A DNA stretch of 64,000 bases, taken from Rhizophagus irregularis. Its lineage: Eukaryota > Glomeromycota > Glomeromycetes > Glomerales > Glomeraceae. The notes under the pieces were generated by a model. It was not told the DNA's origin. It saw only the letters and a list, made by a program, of their open reading frames with translations, and did not search any database. This document shows, piece after piece, positions 33,437-43,528 of the stretch (positions within the stretch are counted from its first letter, which is position 1; each line of letters opens with the position of its first letter). The DNA is taken from contig NC_089429.1 in NCBI RefSeq assembly GCF_026210795.1, positions 4,836,001-4,900,000 on the forward strand, read 5' to 3'. A program made the translations under genes and the position numbers.

Positions 33437-33939
33437 TATTCAATAAATATCATAAAATACAGTATATGAGATATCGAATTTTAGATTTAATCATTGAAAT
33501 CAAAACTACATATATAATAATAGTATAATAACCATTTATTAAAAAAAAAAAAATACATTTTTCGAAATATCGAAACAGGATCTGAAAGCAATTTAACCTC
33601 TGTCGCAATCATCATAACATTTCAAAGTACAATAAATAAGAAATGGTATAAGATTTGAGATGTAATAAAAATGATAATTTTAATGTTCGTTCAAATATTT
33701 TAAAAATTAACTATAAATTATAATTTGAAATTACTCTAGTTTAATATGAACTTTTTCCATTGTTCACATGAGGATTGGTATCCTCTTTTTAGTGCGTTTC
33801 ACTTTGCACGACGTTGTTGGGATGTCACCACAAAGTCACCGAAACACCCTAATCGCTTTAAGGGATAGCGATATTATTGTGATCGAGTACCGCCTGATCA
33901 TGCAGGCGCAGCACGAATTTGAACATTTCCTTTTAGTGC
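33437..33939. other. Intergenic; partly 3' flank type sequence
   Basis: About 33580-33625 (GAAACAGGATCTGAAAG, ATCATCATAACATTTC) resembles the family 3' flank at 9505-9560, which supports a former copy ending near 33077. No gene recognised. Confidence 0.4.
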
Positions 33940-33949
33940 AACATAGTAC
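33940..33949 (+). promoter_or_regulatory. Shared upstream element (copy 5)
   Basis: AACATAGTAC lies 85 bp before the start codon of the pseudogene at 34025 and is followed by TGATCTAAATTTATAAATAA. Confidence 0.4.
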
Positions 33950-34024
33950 TGATCTAAATTTATAAATAATACATCATCGAAATTTTTTTTCAAATTTTTT
34001 CTAAAATAAAATAAAATTTGACAA

Positions 34025-35420
34025 ATGACGAGAGGATATTCATTAGAACAAGATTTAAAATTATTAGTAAATAATCCAAAATATAGCGACATAGTAATTT
34101 CATGTGAAGATTAAAAGAAAATATATGCTTGTAGAGCAGTTTTAGCTGCAAGATCCGAAGTATTTGACGATTTGCTTTATAATGAATGGAATGAAAGAAA
34201 CTTATGAAAATCAAATTTCTTTTACAAAGATTAATTCGGTTGGTATGGAAATTATATTAGAATACATTTATACTGGATCAGTTAAAGAAGAAACTTTAAC
34301 AAAAGTTGAAGATTTTTACGCTGCAATTGCCAGAACTTCAAGTTTTTATTATAAAAACCATTAAAAATATTAATTTTGTGAGTAATTATTCTCCAGAGTT
34401 TATATTATCTAAAATTTCGGAAACAATGGAACCAAATCTATTAACAGAAGATAATATTATTTAATGGTATATTCGTTACCGCATCCACTAATAAATTAAG
34501 AGGAATATTGAGTTTGGTCGATTGTCCATTACAGGCCTTAGATATTTTTTATTTATTACAAGTGAAAAAGAAACACCCTTCGCAACCCGAGAGTATGATG
34601 TTTTTCGGTATAGTGCAATTCTAGCAGCAAAAAAAGTCTCTGATAATACATATAGAGCTCTTGTGGAACGATTGCCAACTTTGAAACAAATAGATTTGGA
34701 ACAAATAGAGAATTCAATCGAATCAGGAAATAAACTTCTTATCGACCATCAAAAAGTTACTAAAGAATTGGAACCTTTAGTTAAATTTATTAATCTTAAT
34801 TAATCTTAAAAGGATTAAAACTAAAATATTAGTTGATATTATCGAACTACTAGAAATTATTCCAATCGAAATAATTTGTATTGCTTATCGACATTTTGCA
34901 TTATTAAGTAAGTTAAATTTAAGTGATTTTCGTGGAAAGCCTATTAATGAATCTGGTTATGTTTGGGATGAGACACTGAGACAGCACGTGGTCCAAAACT
35001 TATTATTAAAGATAACGGAAAAATTGTACAAGCACCAATTAATTGTAATTCACACCAAAATGTTAGAGCTAAAATAGTATTGGGGATAAAGGTATTTTTG
35101 AATGGGATATCATTATTGAGAGAACTTGTGAATATGCTTGTGTTGGAGTGTGTGCGTCAAAAAATTTCAATTACGAAGCCTTTGCAAGATATCAACCCAA
35201 TGGATGGGTATTAGGTTCTGGTGGTTATTGTAATAAATCTATGAAAAATTATTGTCGGATATGGCGCAATAGTTACAATCCATTTGGATATGAATAAAAG
35301 AACCTGCGCTTTCACAGTCAATGGTACGAAGTATCGGGAAGTACCAGAATGGTATATTTTACCATCAAAACTTTATCCAGAAGTATCATTATGTTATCCT
35401 GGCTCATCAAAAAAATTAGA
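34025..35420 (+). pseudogene. BTB-SPRY copy, moderately decayed
   Basis: The copy covers the whole family length. Lesions include GAA to TAA at 34112 in the CEDEKK motif, a 4-bp insertion near 34180 (AATGAATGGAATG against AATGGAATG), missing bases in the BACK region, a short duplication of the AATCTTAAT word at 34792-34807, an insertion in the DETACG motif near 34975, and loss of the GRFRIQP motif at the end. The TATA-like leader and upstream element are preserved, so transcription may persist. Confidence 0.85.
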
Positions 35421-36030
35421 ATGTTCGGTACAAATAGTTAATATATAGCAATATAAATTGAAAAATGGGTTTTTATGTTCTCGTAACATCTAAACATGTC
35501 GTAAATTATAGTCAATTATATGTTCGATGAACGTAATAAATGTCAAAATCATGAACCATTTTATTACAAAAATAAAGAATTTACAAGAAGGTTGCATATT
35601 GAATTAATCTTAAATTTATTCTTTGTGATAATAACGTCGTCATTTCTGAGAATAAAAAATTTTTAATTATAAACGCAGAAAAATAAATTAGCAATTTTCT
35701 AGAAAAAAAAGATCGCATTGTGTGAGTGAGAATGTCGTAAGATTTTAAATACCGTAAAACACATTTAATATAGTAGACGATCGCTCACGGTCGCTCGTCT
35801 CAATTTTATTCTAGTACTTATTTTATTGTGTATTGGCGCAAGTTCTAAAAATAATGAAGTTACGTCACTACCTTTTCCATTTAAAGTATCATATAGTATT
35901 GCCAATTTTATAATTCTGAAAATTAGTATTTACCGTTTGAAGTTTAGTATGTCGATATTTAAGGCGCAGTAAAATTTCGATGATATACTTTGTACAACGA
36001 ACATTTCCTTTTTTAATCTGGCTTAGGCGC
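35421..36030. other. Family-type 3' flank and upstream region
   Basis: About 35540-35760 shows words of the shared 3' flank (ATTTTATTACAA, AATAACGTCGTCATTTCT, AATGTCGTAAGAT). The rest is the upstream region of the next gene. Confidence 0.4.
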
Positions 36031-36040
36031 ATCATTGTAC
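36031..36040 (+). promoter_or_regulatory. Shared upstream element (copy 6)
   Basis: ATCATTGTAC lies about 100 bp before the ATG at 36139 and is followed by the same AAATCTAAATTTAT string as copy 5. Confidence 0.4.
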
Positions 36041-36138
36041 AAATCTAAATTTATTATATATAAAGAGTTTTAATCCCAAAAATAGCATCATTAAAAAGCG
36101 TATTATTTTTTTTTCTTTAAAAAAAAAAATTCTAATAA

Positions 36139-37566
36139 ATGATGAGAGGATATTCATTAAAAAAAGATTTAAGATTATTAATAAATAATCCAAAATATAG
36201 TGATGTAGAAATTTTATGTGAAGATAAAAAGAAATTATTTGGTTGTAGAGCAATTTTAGCGGCAAGATCTGAAGTATTTGATAGATTACTTTATAATGGA
36301 ATGAAAGAAACTTATGAAAATCAAATTTCTTTTCCAAATATTAATTCTTCTGGTATGGAAATTATATTAGAATATATTTATACAGGATCAATTAATGAAG
36401 AATCTTTAACAAAAGATAATACAATTGAAGCTTTTTATGCTGCAGATTATTTTCAATTACCAGACCTTCAGGATTTTATTATGATTGTTTTTAAAAGTAC
36501 TATGGAAAGAAATTATAGGGAAAATTATTCACCAGAATTATTATCTAAAGTTGCGGAAATAATGCCTATATCAGAAGATAATATTCTTCTTAATTTATTA
36601 GTTGAATCAGTAGCAACTATTCCATTAAACACTATTGAATTTGGTCGATTATCAATTAAGGCACTTCAATATCTTTTATCTTGTACATATGATAAAGAAA
36701 AACCTTTTGTAACCCCGGAATATGAAGTTTTTCGGTACAGTGCGATTGTAGCAGCAAAACAAGTCTCTAATGATGCATATGTAACTCTTATGGAAATTTT
36801 GCCAACTTTAGAACAAATAAAAGAATCAACCGAAATAGAAAATAGAATTATTGTAGATCGTCAAAAAGTTTCTAAACAATTAGAACCTTTGGTTAAATTT
36901 ATTGATTTCAGAAGAATTAATGCTCAAATATTAGCTAATACTATAGAACCATTAGAAATTATTCCAATCGAAACAATTCTTAGTGTTTATCGACATTTGG
37001 CATTATTAAATAAATTAGATCTAAGTAACACTCGTGGAAAACCACAACCAATATTTGATTTTGATGAGACAGCATGTGGATCAAAACTTATTATTGAGGA
37101 TAATTGTAAAGTTGTACAAGCATCAAATGGTTGTGATAGGCACCAAAGTGTTAGAAGTAAAATGATGTTAGAAAATGGCGGCGTTTATGAATGGGATGTC
37201 ATTATTGAGAAACATTGTGGTACTGTTTGGGTTGGAGTATGTGCAACAGAAAACTTTAATTATGAAAAATTTGCAGGACATCAACCTACTGGATGGGTAT
37301 TAGGTTCTAACGGTAATTGTTATAATTCTAGTTATAAATTAGATTATTGTCCCTCATTTAAAAATGAGGGTGCAAAAATTACCGTTCATTTAGATATGGA
37401 TAAAAGAACTTGTGCTTTTACGGTCAATGGTACAAAATACTATGTATCAGGATGGAATAATTTACCATCAAAACTTTACCCGGTGGTATCATTGAATTAT
37501 CCTGGTCGTTTTCGAATTCAACCTCATCAAAAAAATCAGCACATGATAGAAACATTATACCGTTAA
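36139..37566 (+). CDS. BTB-BACK-SPRY protein, intact paralog 7 with extended C-terminus
   Basis: Intronless, 475 residues: BTB about 18-110 (YSDVEILCEDKKKLFGCRA), BACK about 125-235, SPRY about 305-460 (YEWDVIIEKHCGTVWVGVCA, GWVLGSNGNC, ITVHLDMDKRTCAFTV, LPSKLYPVVSL). The usual AAT-TAG end is AAT-CAG here, so the stop is lost and translation adds QHMIETLYR before the next stop. A two-residue gap after NGTKY removes the usual PEV. The linker before SPRY is shortened (GKPQPIFDFDETACG). Probable adaptor role as for the other members. Confidence 0.9.
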   Translation: MMRGYSLKKDLRLLINNPKYSDVEILCEDKKKLFGCRAILAARSEVFDRLLYNGMKETYENQISFPNINSSGMEIILEYIYTGSINEESLTKDNTIEAFYAADYFQLPDLQDFIMIVFKSTMERNYRENYSPELLSKVAEIMPISEDNILLNLLVESVATIPLNTIEFGRLSIKALQYLLSCTYDKEKPFVTPEYEVFRYSAIVAAKQVSNDAYVTLMEILPTLEQIKESTEIENRIIVDRQKVSKQLEPLVKFIDFRRINAQILANTIEPLEIIPIETILSVYRHLALLNKLDLSNTRGKPQPIFDFDETACGSKLIIEDNCKVVQASNGCDRHQSVRSKMMLENGGVYEWDVIIEKHCGTVWVGVCATENFNYEKFAGHQPTGWVLGSNGNCYNSSYKLDYCPSFKNEGAKITVHLDMDKRTCAFTVNGTKYYVSGWNNLPSKLYPVVSLNYPGRFRIQPHQKNQHMIETLYR

Positions 37567-40500
37567 TTTTTTCTTACAAATATATAGATTTATTAATTAT
37601 TTATTAGGATGAACAATTTTTTACAATATAGAAATACTGTATATGAATTATTTATTAGAGGTTAATGTTAACCGAGCAAAATAAATTATAGGTTTTTATA
37701 AAATCAAATTTATGTTAATAGTACATGATATATTGATATATGTGTGATATGTTTCTGATAAAAAATAAGAATATAACTATTAGGTTACGCTTCATTTTTC
37801 GAAAATATCGTTTAGAACAATTAAATGACTTTATTTGCGATCGTCATAATCACGTCGTCATTGAATCTTAAAAAATGTCGAGAATTATCTTAAATCTTAA
37901 GGATTAAATACAGTATGTTATGAAGGCTTACAAATATTGTCCAATTAGACTGAATTCAAAATTCGTAGATGATAGTTAACATCTCTCGCTTGAATCGTCA
38001 AATAACGACTAAACGCGTAGTACCATTCGTAATACTAGTACAACACAGTGCAAATTTAAATTTTGTAAAAAGTCATATTTTGATCTATATTTGAATATTG
38101 AATTTGACATAAACGATAAGGTTCTAAAATATTCAAACTTAAGATTTAATCACATCGTGAGATTATCCATAGAACAGTTATTGAAGTCAAAGAAACAGGA
38201 TATTATTTATTAAATAAACATATTTAAGGTTTTTTTCTTAAATTTGTTAATTATTTTATTGGACATCGCATAAATCTTTTGGGAAGGTCAGTTTACAATT
38301 AAAAATCAATTGTATGTAAGATTCCTGCCGTTTGTTAGTTTATTATGTTAAACTTTAAAAATTCTAGAAATGGCAATATTACTTAGATATAATTTACTTA
38401 CCAACTTTTGGGGAAAAAACAATCCAATTTATATTCTTTATAATAAATTCTGTTCAGAAAAATTATTACACGGAGTATTGTATTAGAAAAAAAATTGAAT
38501 CATCGTCTATGAATCCAATATAATTTATACAAAGAAACTGGGTAAACATACTCAGGTCTAATCGATTTAAACATTAAAAATATGCGACCATAATGAGGAG
38601 TTCGTTTTAACAAACATAAATTTGCTGGCGTTTACTATATTATATACACACATCTTTATGTTCAATTTACATCTAATATTTTCTTTAACTATTTATAGTT
38701 ACACTACCCAGTAAATAGTCATTATATTATATTCATTTGGAATATGTGTTACATTACTTAGGTATAGTTTATAAAACTGGTAAAACTAAAACATTGCCAA
38801 AAAAAAAATAATAAATTTTTTTTATTTTCTTTTTTTTTTATATTATTTTGTTAATCTAAGCAAGAATATACCGTATATTATATAATAGTACAAAAAACCC
38901 CTGTAAAATTTGCAAAATTCGCGAATAATTGGTGTAAAGTTACCTAAAATATGAGCTGGAATGGTGACTTCCTCTAAATTCTTTAAATTTTATAACAAAC
39001 GAAAAAAAAAAATTTTTTTGTGACATATTCACGTTTGGCATTATTGGTAAATTATGGTTGCATTAAGCATGACTTATGTAGGACAAAATCAGAGTTGAAA
39101 TGTGATATCTTAAAATTTTGGGAAAAGCTCCTAGTATTTATATATTACGTGATATGCCACCAGTTTGATCTTTTTTAATATGAACTTTTTTTTAAACTTT
39201 TTTTTTTTAACTTCTTTCACTCGCTTTTTTCTTTTTAAAATAAACTTTTTTGACTTTTTAACTCCCCTTTCACTCGCATTTTTTTCTTTTTAAATATTTT
39301 TTTTTTAACTCACTTTTTCCCTCCATTATTTCTATTTCACTTCCTTTGTTTTTCCTTTTGTTCCTTGTACTCTTTTCCTTTCCTTCTTTCACATTTTTAT
39401 TTGAAAAAAGAGTTGAAAAGTACCCATAAAAAAAATTAAATTCTATATAAAGTTTTAGTTTTGATTTTTTTTTTAGGTGGCTCCTGGACGTGACATTTCA
39501 TAAGTTTTTAAGGAACTCTTTTTTCTTAAACATTATTTCATAGATTTTCTACTTTTGTTTGTGGGATTTCTATATATTTATTTTTTATTTTAATTATTAT
39601 TTTGATCAAACGTTCAAACATTTATTACACTTCTTGTTTCTCTTCTCTTTCCATCGAAAAAAACCTCCCTTATTAAAAAAATTTTCTAATGAAATTATAC
39701 TGAAATTATCTATAAAAAAAAAATCCCAGAAAAAAATTCCCGGATCTATTGTTATTAAAAATCTTATTAAACATATTAAATCTATCGCTATAAAAAATTC
39801 TTACTAAAAAAAATTTATTATTAGTAAATCAGTTTTATTTTAGACATATACTGGGGCAATAACAAGAAAAATCCTTTAGTTACTACCATTGACTAAACTA
39901 TACATAACGCTAAATACCTAACTTCCTAGCGGAGTCGTCCTGAGTCACTCCTGCCTGATATTTAAAAATCCTGATATTTAAAAATTTGAGGCGTAACCTA
40001 ATTTCCATTATCTATATCATAAAATAAATAAGAAAAAGAAATAATAAAACTATCTAAAGCGTGAAAAGAAGAAAAAAAAGAATAAAAAAATAAAAAAATC
40101 AGAATGTGCCCTATAAAAATAATTCGATGTACTATATAAATTTACAAATCCTCCTGAATGTAAATAATTTGATGTAATATAAATGACCCATAATGGGACG
40201 AAATGGCTGTTAGATTGGAACGGTTGTATGTATTGGATCCTCATTATAGGAGTCCCGTAGATTATTATTATTATCATTATTATTGTTCGAAGAAATGTCA
40301 TTCACAATAGTTGGAATAAGAGACCGATTCGTCGTTAGTTTCCGCTGAACGGTTGCGTGATTTATAGTGTAACCTTTTCTTTCCCACGACTTATCAAATC
40401 ATCATAACATGAAATAGATCAGGCGCAGACGAATCACGTGTCGCGCAATTCAAAAATTATTTATACGGGTTAATCTAAACGTCCCATTACACAGGAATTG

Positions 40501-41151
40501 CTTTAATATACTAGATTCGATTTTTCATATCTTCATATCTCACTATTTTCAATTGGCTTGCATAGAATTGTGATTGATATATATATTGATTATTTCTTTA
40601 TTCTAGAATTTTTTATTTACCATACTCATTACATTCTCAAATATCCTATGATTATATTTCATTAATATGTACTTACTCGGTAGTAGAACACAACTTTAGA
40701 AATTCTCATCATATTATGTAAGATCCATACTACAGTTATATAATATAGAAAATATATGAAAATTTTTATTAGAGCAAAAGAGAAAATGTAACATTGTAAC
40801 TCTTTTTTAAAATAAATATTTTATAAAATGTATTATTTACAGTATAATCCATATATACTAGGAAACGGAAAAAGTCCGGAGCGATTTTATTGGGTAAGGA
40901 TAGAATTCACGTGAACAATCATTTTTCATCATATAGAATTTCTTTTCTTTGTTCCGGACAATTAGTAAAAGTTAAATGTTAATGTGAAAGTTAAATGTTA
41001 ATGAATATTTATTCTGACTTAGCGGATTAGCCTGATTAGGGTGGTACAGTACATTTAAAGTTAATAATAAATTAAATTATCAAAAATTGGTTATTTTTTA
41101 CAATACAAAACTTCGGATTATAGAAAATAAGCTCGTTGATATCAAAGTATA
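37567..41151. other. 3.6-kb gene-poor region
   Basis: The first 400 bp carry family-type 3' flank words (GCGATCGTCATAATCACGTC). The rest is AT-rich with no supported gene. Low-complexity pyrimidine-rich sequence (TTTTTAACT, CTTTCACTCGC words repeated) spans about 39170-39400. Short frames here (for example 40050-40301 minus) show no recognisable domain. Confidence 0.45.
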
Positions 41152-41217
41152 GTGTGTACTATAAATGGTTAAAAGAGAATATTAGACCGACTTAACTGAT
41201 TGGGTTTAACATAATTA
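41152..41217 (+). repeat. Left direct repeat flanking the micro-exon-like array
   Basis: GTGTGTACTATAAATGGTTA, then AAAGAGAATATTAG and TTTAACATAATTA, is repeated in direct orientation at 47950-48006 with GTGCGTACTATAAATGGTTA and GGTTAACATAATTA. The pair brackets the array block, 6.8 kb apart. Confidence 0.65.
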
Positions 41218-41272
41218 GCGATAGTATGCTTTTGGATGATAAATTAGCGATAGTATGCTTTTGGATGATAAA
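41215..41272. repeat. 29-bp tandem duplication
   Basis: The word ATTAGCGATAGTATGCTTTT followed by GGATGATAA occurs twice in direct succession without a change. Confidence 0.8.
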
Positions 41273-41404
41273 TTTCTGACGATCATCTTCCATATTTATT
41301 CACTTTTTCGCTCAATATGGAATTTGTTGTGCGATCTTCATACATTTTTTCATAGTTTCGGAAATGCACAACGTGAACTTTAATTGTTCAATTTTATATA
41401 GCTA

Positions 41405-41505
41405 TGTTTTATAGCTATATAGCAATAGCAATTGCAATTGCTATTGCTATTGCTATTGCTATTGCTATTGCTATTGCTATTGCTATATAGCTATAGCTAT
41501 AGACG
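41405..41505. repeat. (ATTGCT)n microsatellite with flanking inverted arm
   Basis: About nine copies of ATTGCT at 41432-41486 are preceded by the inverted words AGCAATAGCAATTGC and bracketed by TATAGCTATATAG / CTATATAGCTATAG, so the tract can fold into a long hairpin. Confidence 0.85.
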
Positions 41506-41959
41506 TTAAATAGCAAAAAATATTGCTTTTACTAAATTGCTTCTTTTGATATCATTAGAATAAAATTACAAATTAAGTATTCCTGTGCCACTTTCATTGC
41601 ATGTTTAATTTAGTCATCAAATAATAGGATTTCACATCAAATTTGATTTAGATGATCTTCAAAGAAATAAAGCTACGAATATTTTTTTTTCTAAGCTAAA
41701 AAAAAAAACCCCAAAATATTGTGTTACATCTTTTTTTTTTGCAGGAAAAAAAAATTGGTTGGATAAAAAAAATATTGCGTCATAAATAGATCTTGGATTT
41801 TTTTTAAAAAAATCATTTTTCTTTCTTTTTTTAGAAAGAAACATCATTTTTTTTGATTATCATTATCCAATTACAATACTTATCATTATTTAATTCCCTT
41901 TTTTTTCGTTTTACTAAAAAAAAAAAAAAATTTTTTCTTGGAAGGAAACATTTTTATTA

Positions 41960-43519
41960 ATATTTCCTTTTATTTTGTTATGTTCAGACAAGTTTGGATA
42001 GGTGGAAAGGTGAGTTTTGTAATAGTTTACTTTGTTACGAAACTTAGTATTTTTTATTAGAGAAATTTCTAGAAAAAATTAATTTTTTAATTTTTTTATT
42101 TTTTTGTAGGGTATTTGACTCTAATAAAAATTCTATAAACTTTTAAAAATAAAAACATTAACGTTTTTTTCTTTTTTTGTAAAGAAATCAACTGGATATC
42201 GGAATCTCAATAAGTTTCAAAATTTGAAACTTTTAAAAAAAAATGATGTTTTTCTTTATTTTTGTAGAGAAATTGGTTCCGATTTGGATACCAGATCTCC
42301 AATAGGTAAGTTTCGATTTGAAACTTTTAAAAAAAAATATTTTTTTTAATTTTTTTTTCTTCTATTTTGTAGATTTTGGCTCCGCATTGGATATATGGGT
42401 GAGTTTTGAGGTGAAAGCTTCAAAAAAAATTATTTTTAATTGTTTTGGCTTCCGGTTCCTAAGCATTGAATATATAGATGATAACTATGAAATTTTTTTA
42501 AAAAATTATTTGATTTTTTTTTCTTCTACTTTGTAGGTTTCGGCTTCTAGTTCTTGGACGTTAGATGGGTAAGTTTTGACTTCGGAACTTAAAAAAATTT
42601 TTTTTAATTTACTTATATTTTTTATTTATTTTGTAGGTTCAGCTTTCAGTTCTTGAACTTTGAGTATATAGGTGAGTTTTAGAACGAAAGAATTGAACCT
42701 TTTTTTTAAAAAAAAAATTTTTTTTTAATTTTTTTTTCCCTCTATTTTCTCTATTTTGTAGATCTTGGCTTTTGGTTCTTGGGTGTTAAGTATATAGATG
42801 AGTTTCAGAGTGAAAGAATCGAAGCTTTTTTTTTTTAAAAAAAAAATCAAATTTTTTTAAATTTTTTTCTTCTATTTTTGGCTTTCAGTTCTTAGGTGTT
42901 GAATATATAGGTGAGTTTCGGAGTGAAAGAGCTGAAACTTTTTTAAAATAAATTATTTATTTTGATTTTTTTTTTCTTCTATTTTGTAGGTTTGACTTTC
43001 GATTCTTGAGTGTTGAATATATAGGTGAGTTTCAGAGTGAAAGAGACGAAACTTTTTTAAAATAAATTATTTATTTTGATTGTTTTTTTCTTCTATTTTA
43101 TAAGTTCAGCTTTTGGTTCTTGGGTGTTGAATATATAGGTGAGTTTCAAAGCAAAAGAGCCGAAACTTTTTTAAAATAAATTATTTATTTTGATTTTTTT
43201 TTTCTTCTATTTTGTAGGTTCAGCTTTCAGTTCCTGGTGTTAAATATATAGGTGAGTTTTGGAATGAAAGAGCTGAAACTTTTTTTAAAATAAATTATTT
43301 ATTTTGATTTTTTTTTCTATTTTGTAGATTTCGGCTATCAGTTTTTGGGCGTTTGATATTGGTGAGTTTCGAAGTGAAACCTTTGAAATTTTTTAAAAAA
43401 AAAATTTTTAATTTACTTATTTTTTTTTTATTTTGTAGGGTTTGACTTTCAGTTCTTGGATGTTTGTTATTGGTGAGTTTCGAAGCGAAAAAGCCAAAAC
43501 TTTTTTTAAAATAAATTAA
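41960..43519 (+). repeat. Micro-exon-like tandem array, left block (about 15 units)
   Basis: Units of about 105-117 bp each contain a T-rich tract ending TTCTATTTTGTAG, an exon-like core (consensus GTTTCGGCTTTCAGTTCTTG then GGTGTTGAATATATAG), then a donor-like GTGAGTTTCGGAGTGAAAGA, then a variable A/T tract. Example cores: 42268-42305, 42373-42398, 42537-42568, 42637-42671, 42990-43024, 43218-43251, 43328-43361, 43439-43472. Core lengths of 26-38 nt are not multiples of 3 as a set, and several cores have stops in two frames, so coding is unlikely. The first units differ strongly in core sequence but still keep acceptor and donor. Confidence 0.8.
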
Positions 43520-43528
43520 TTTATTTTA
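43520..43528. repeat. Target-site duplication, left
   Basis: TTTATTTTA, repeated exactly at 45939-45947 on the other side of the inserted element. Confidence 0.8.

Noticed and set aside
39559-39807. 82-codon plus-strand frame
   Set aside because: Phe/Lys-rich translation of AT-rich DNA with no recognisable motif or splice partners.
40050-40301. 83-codon minus-strand frame
   Set aside because: Starts in an ATT microsatellite and ends in a Phe-rich poly-pyrimidine tract; no domain.
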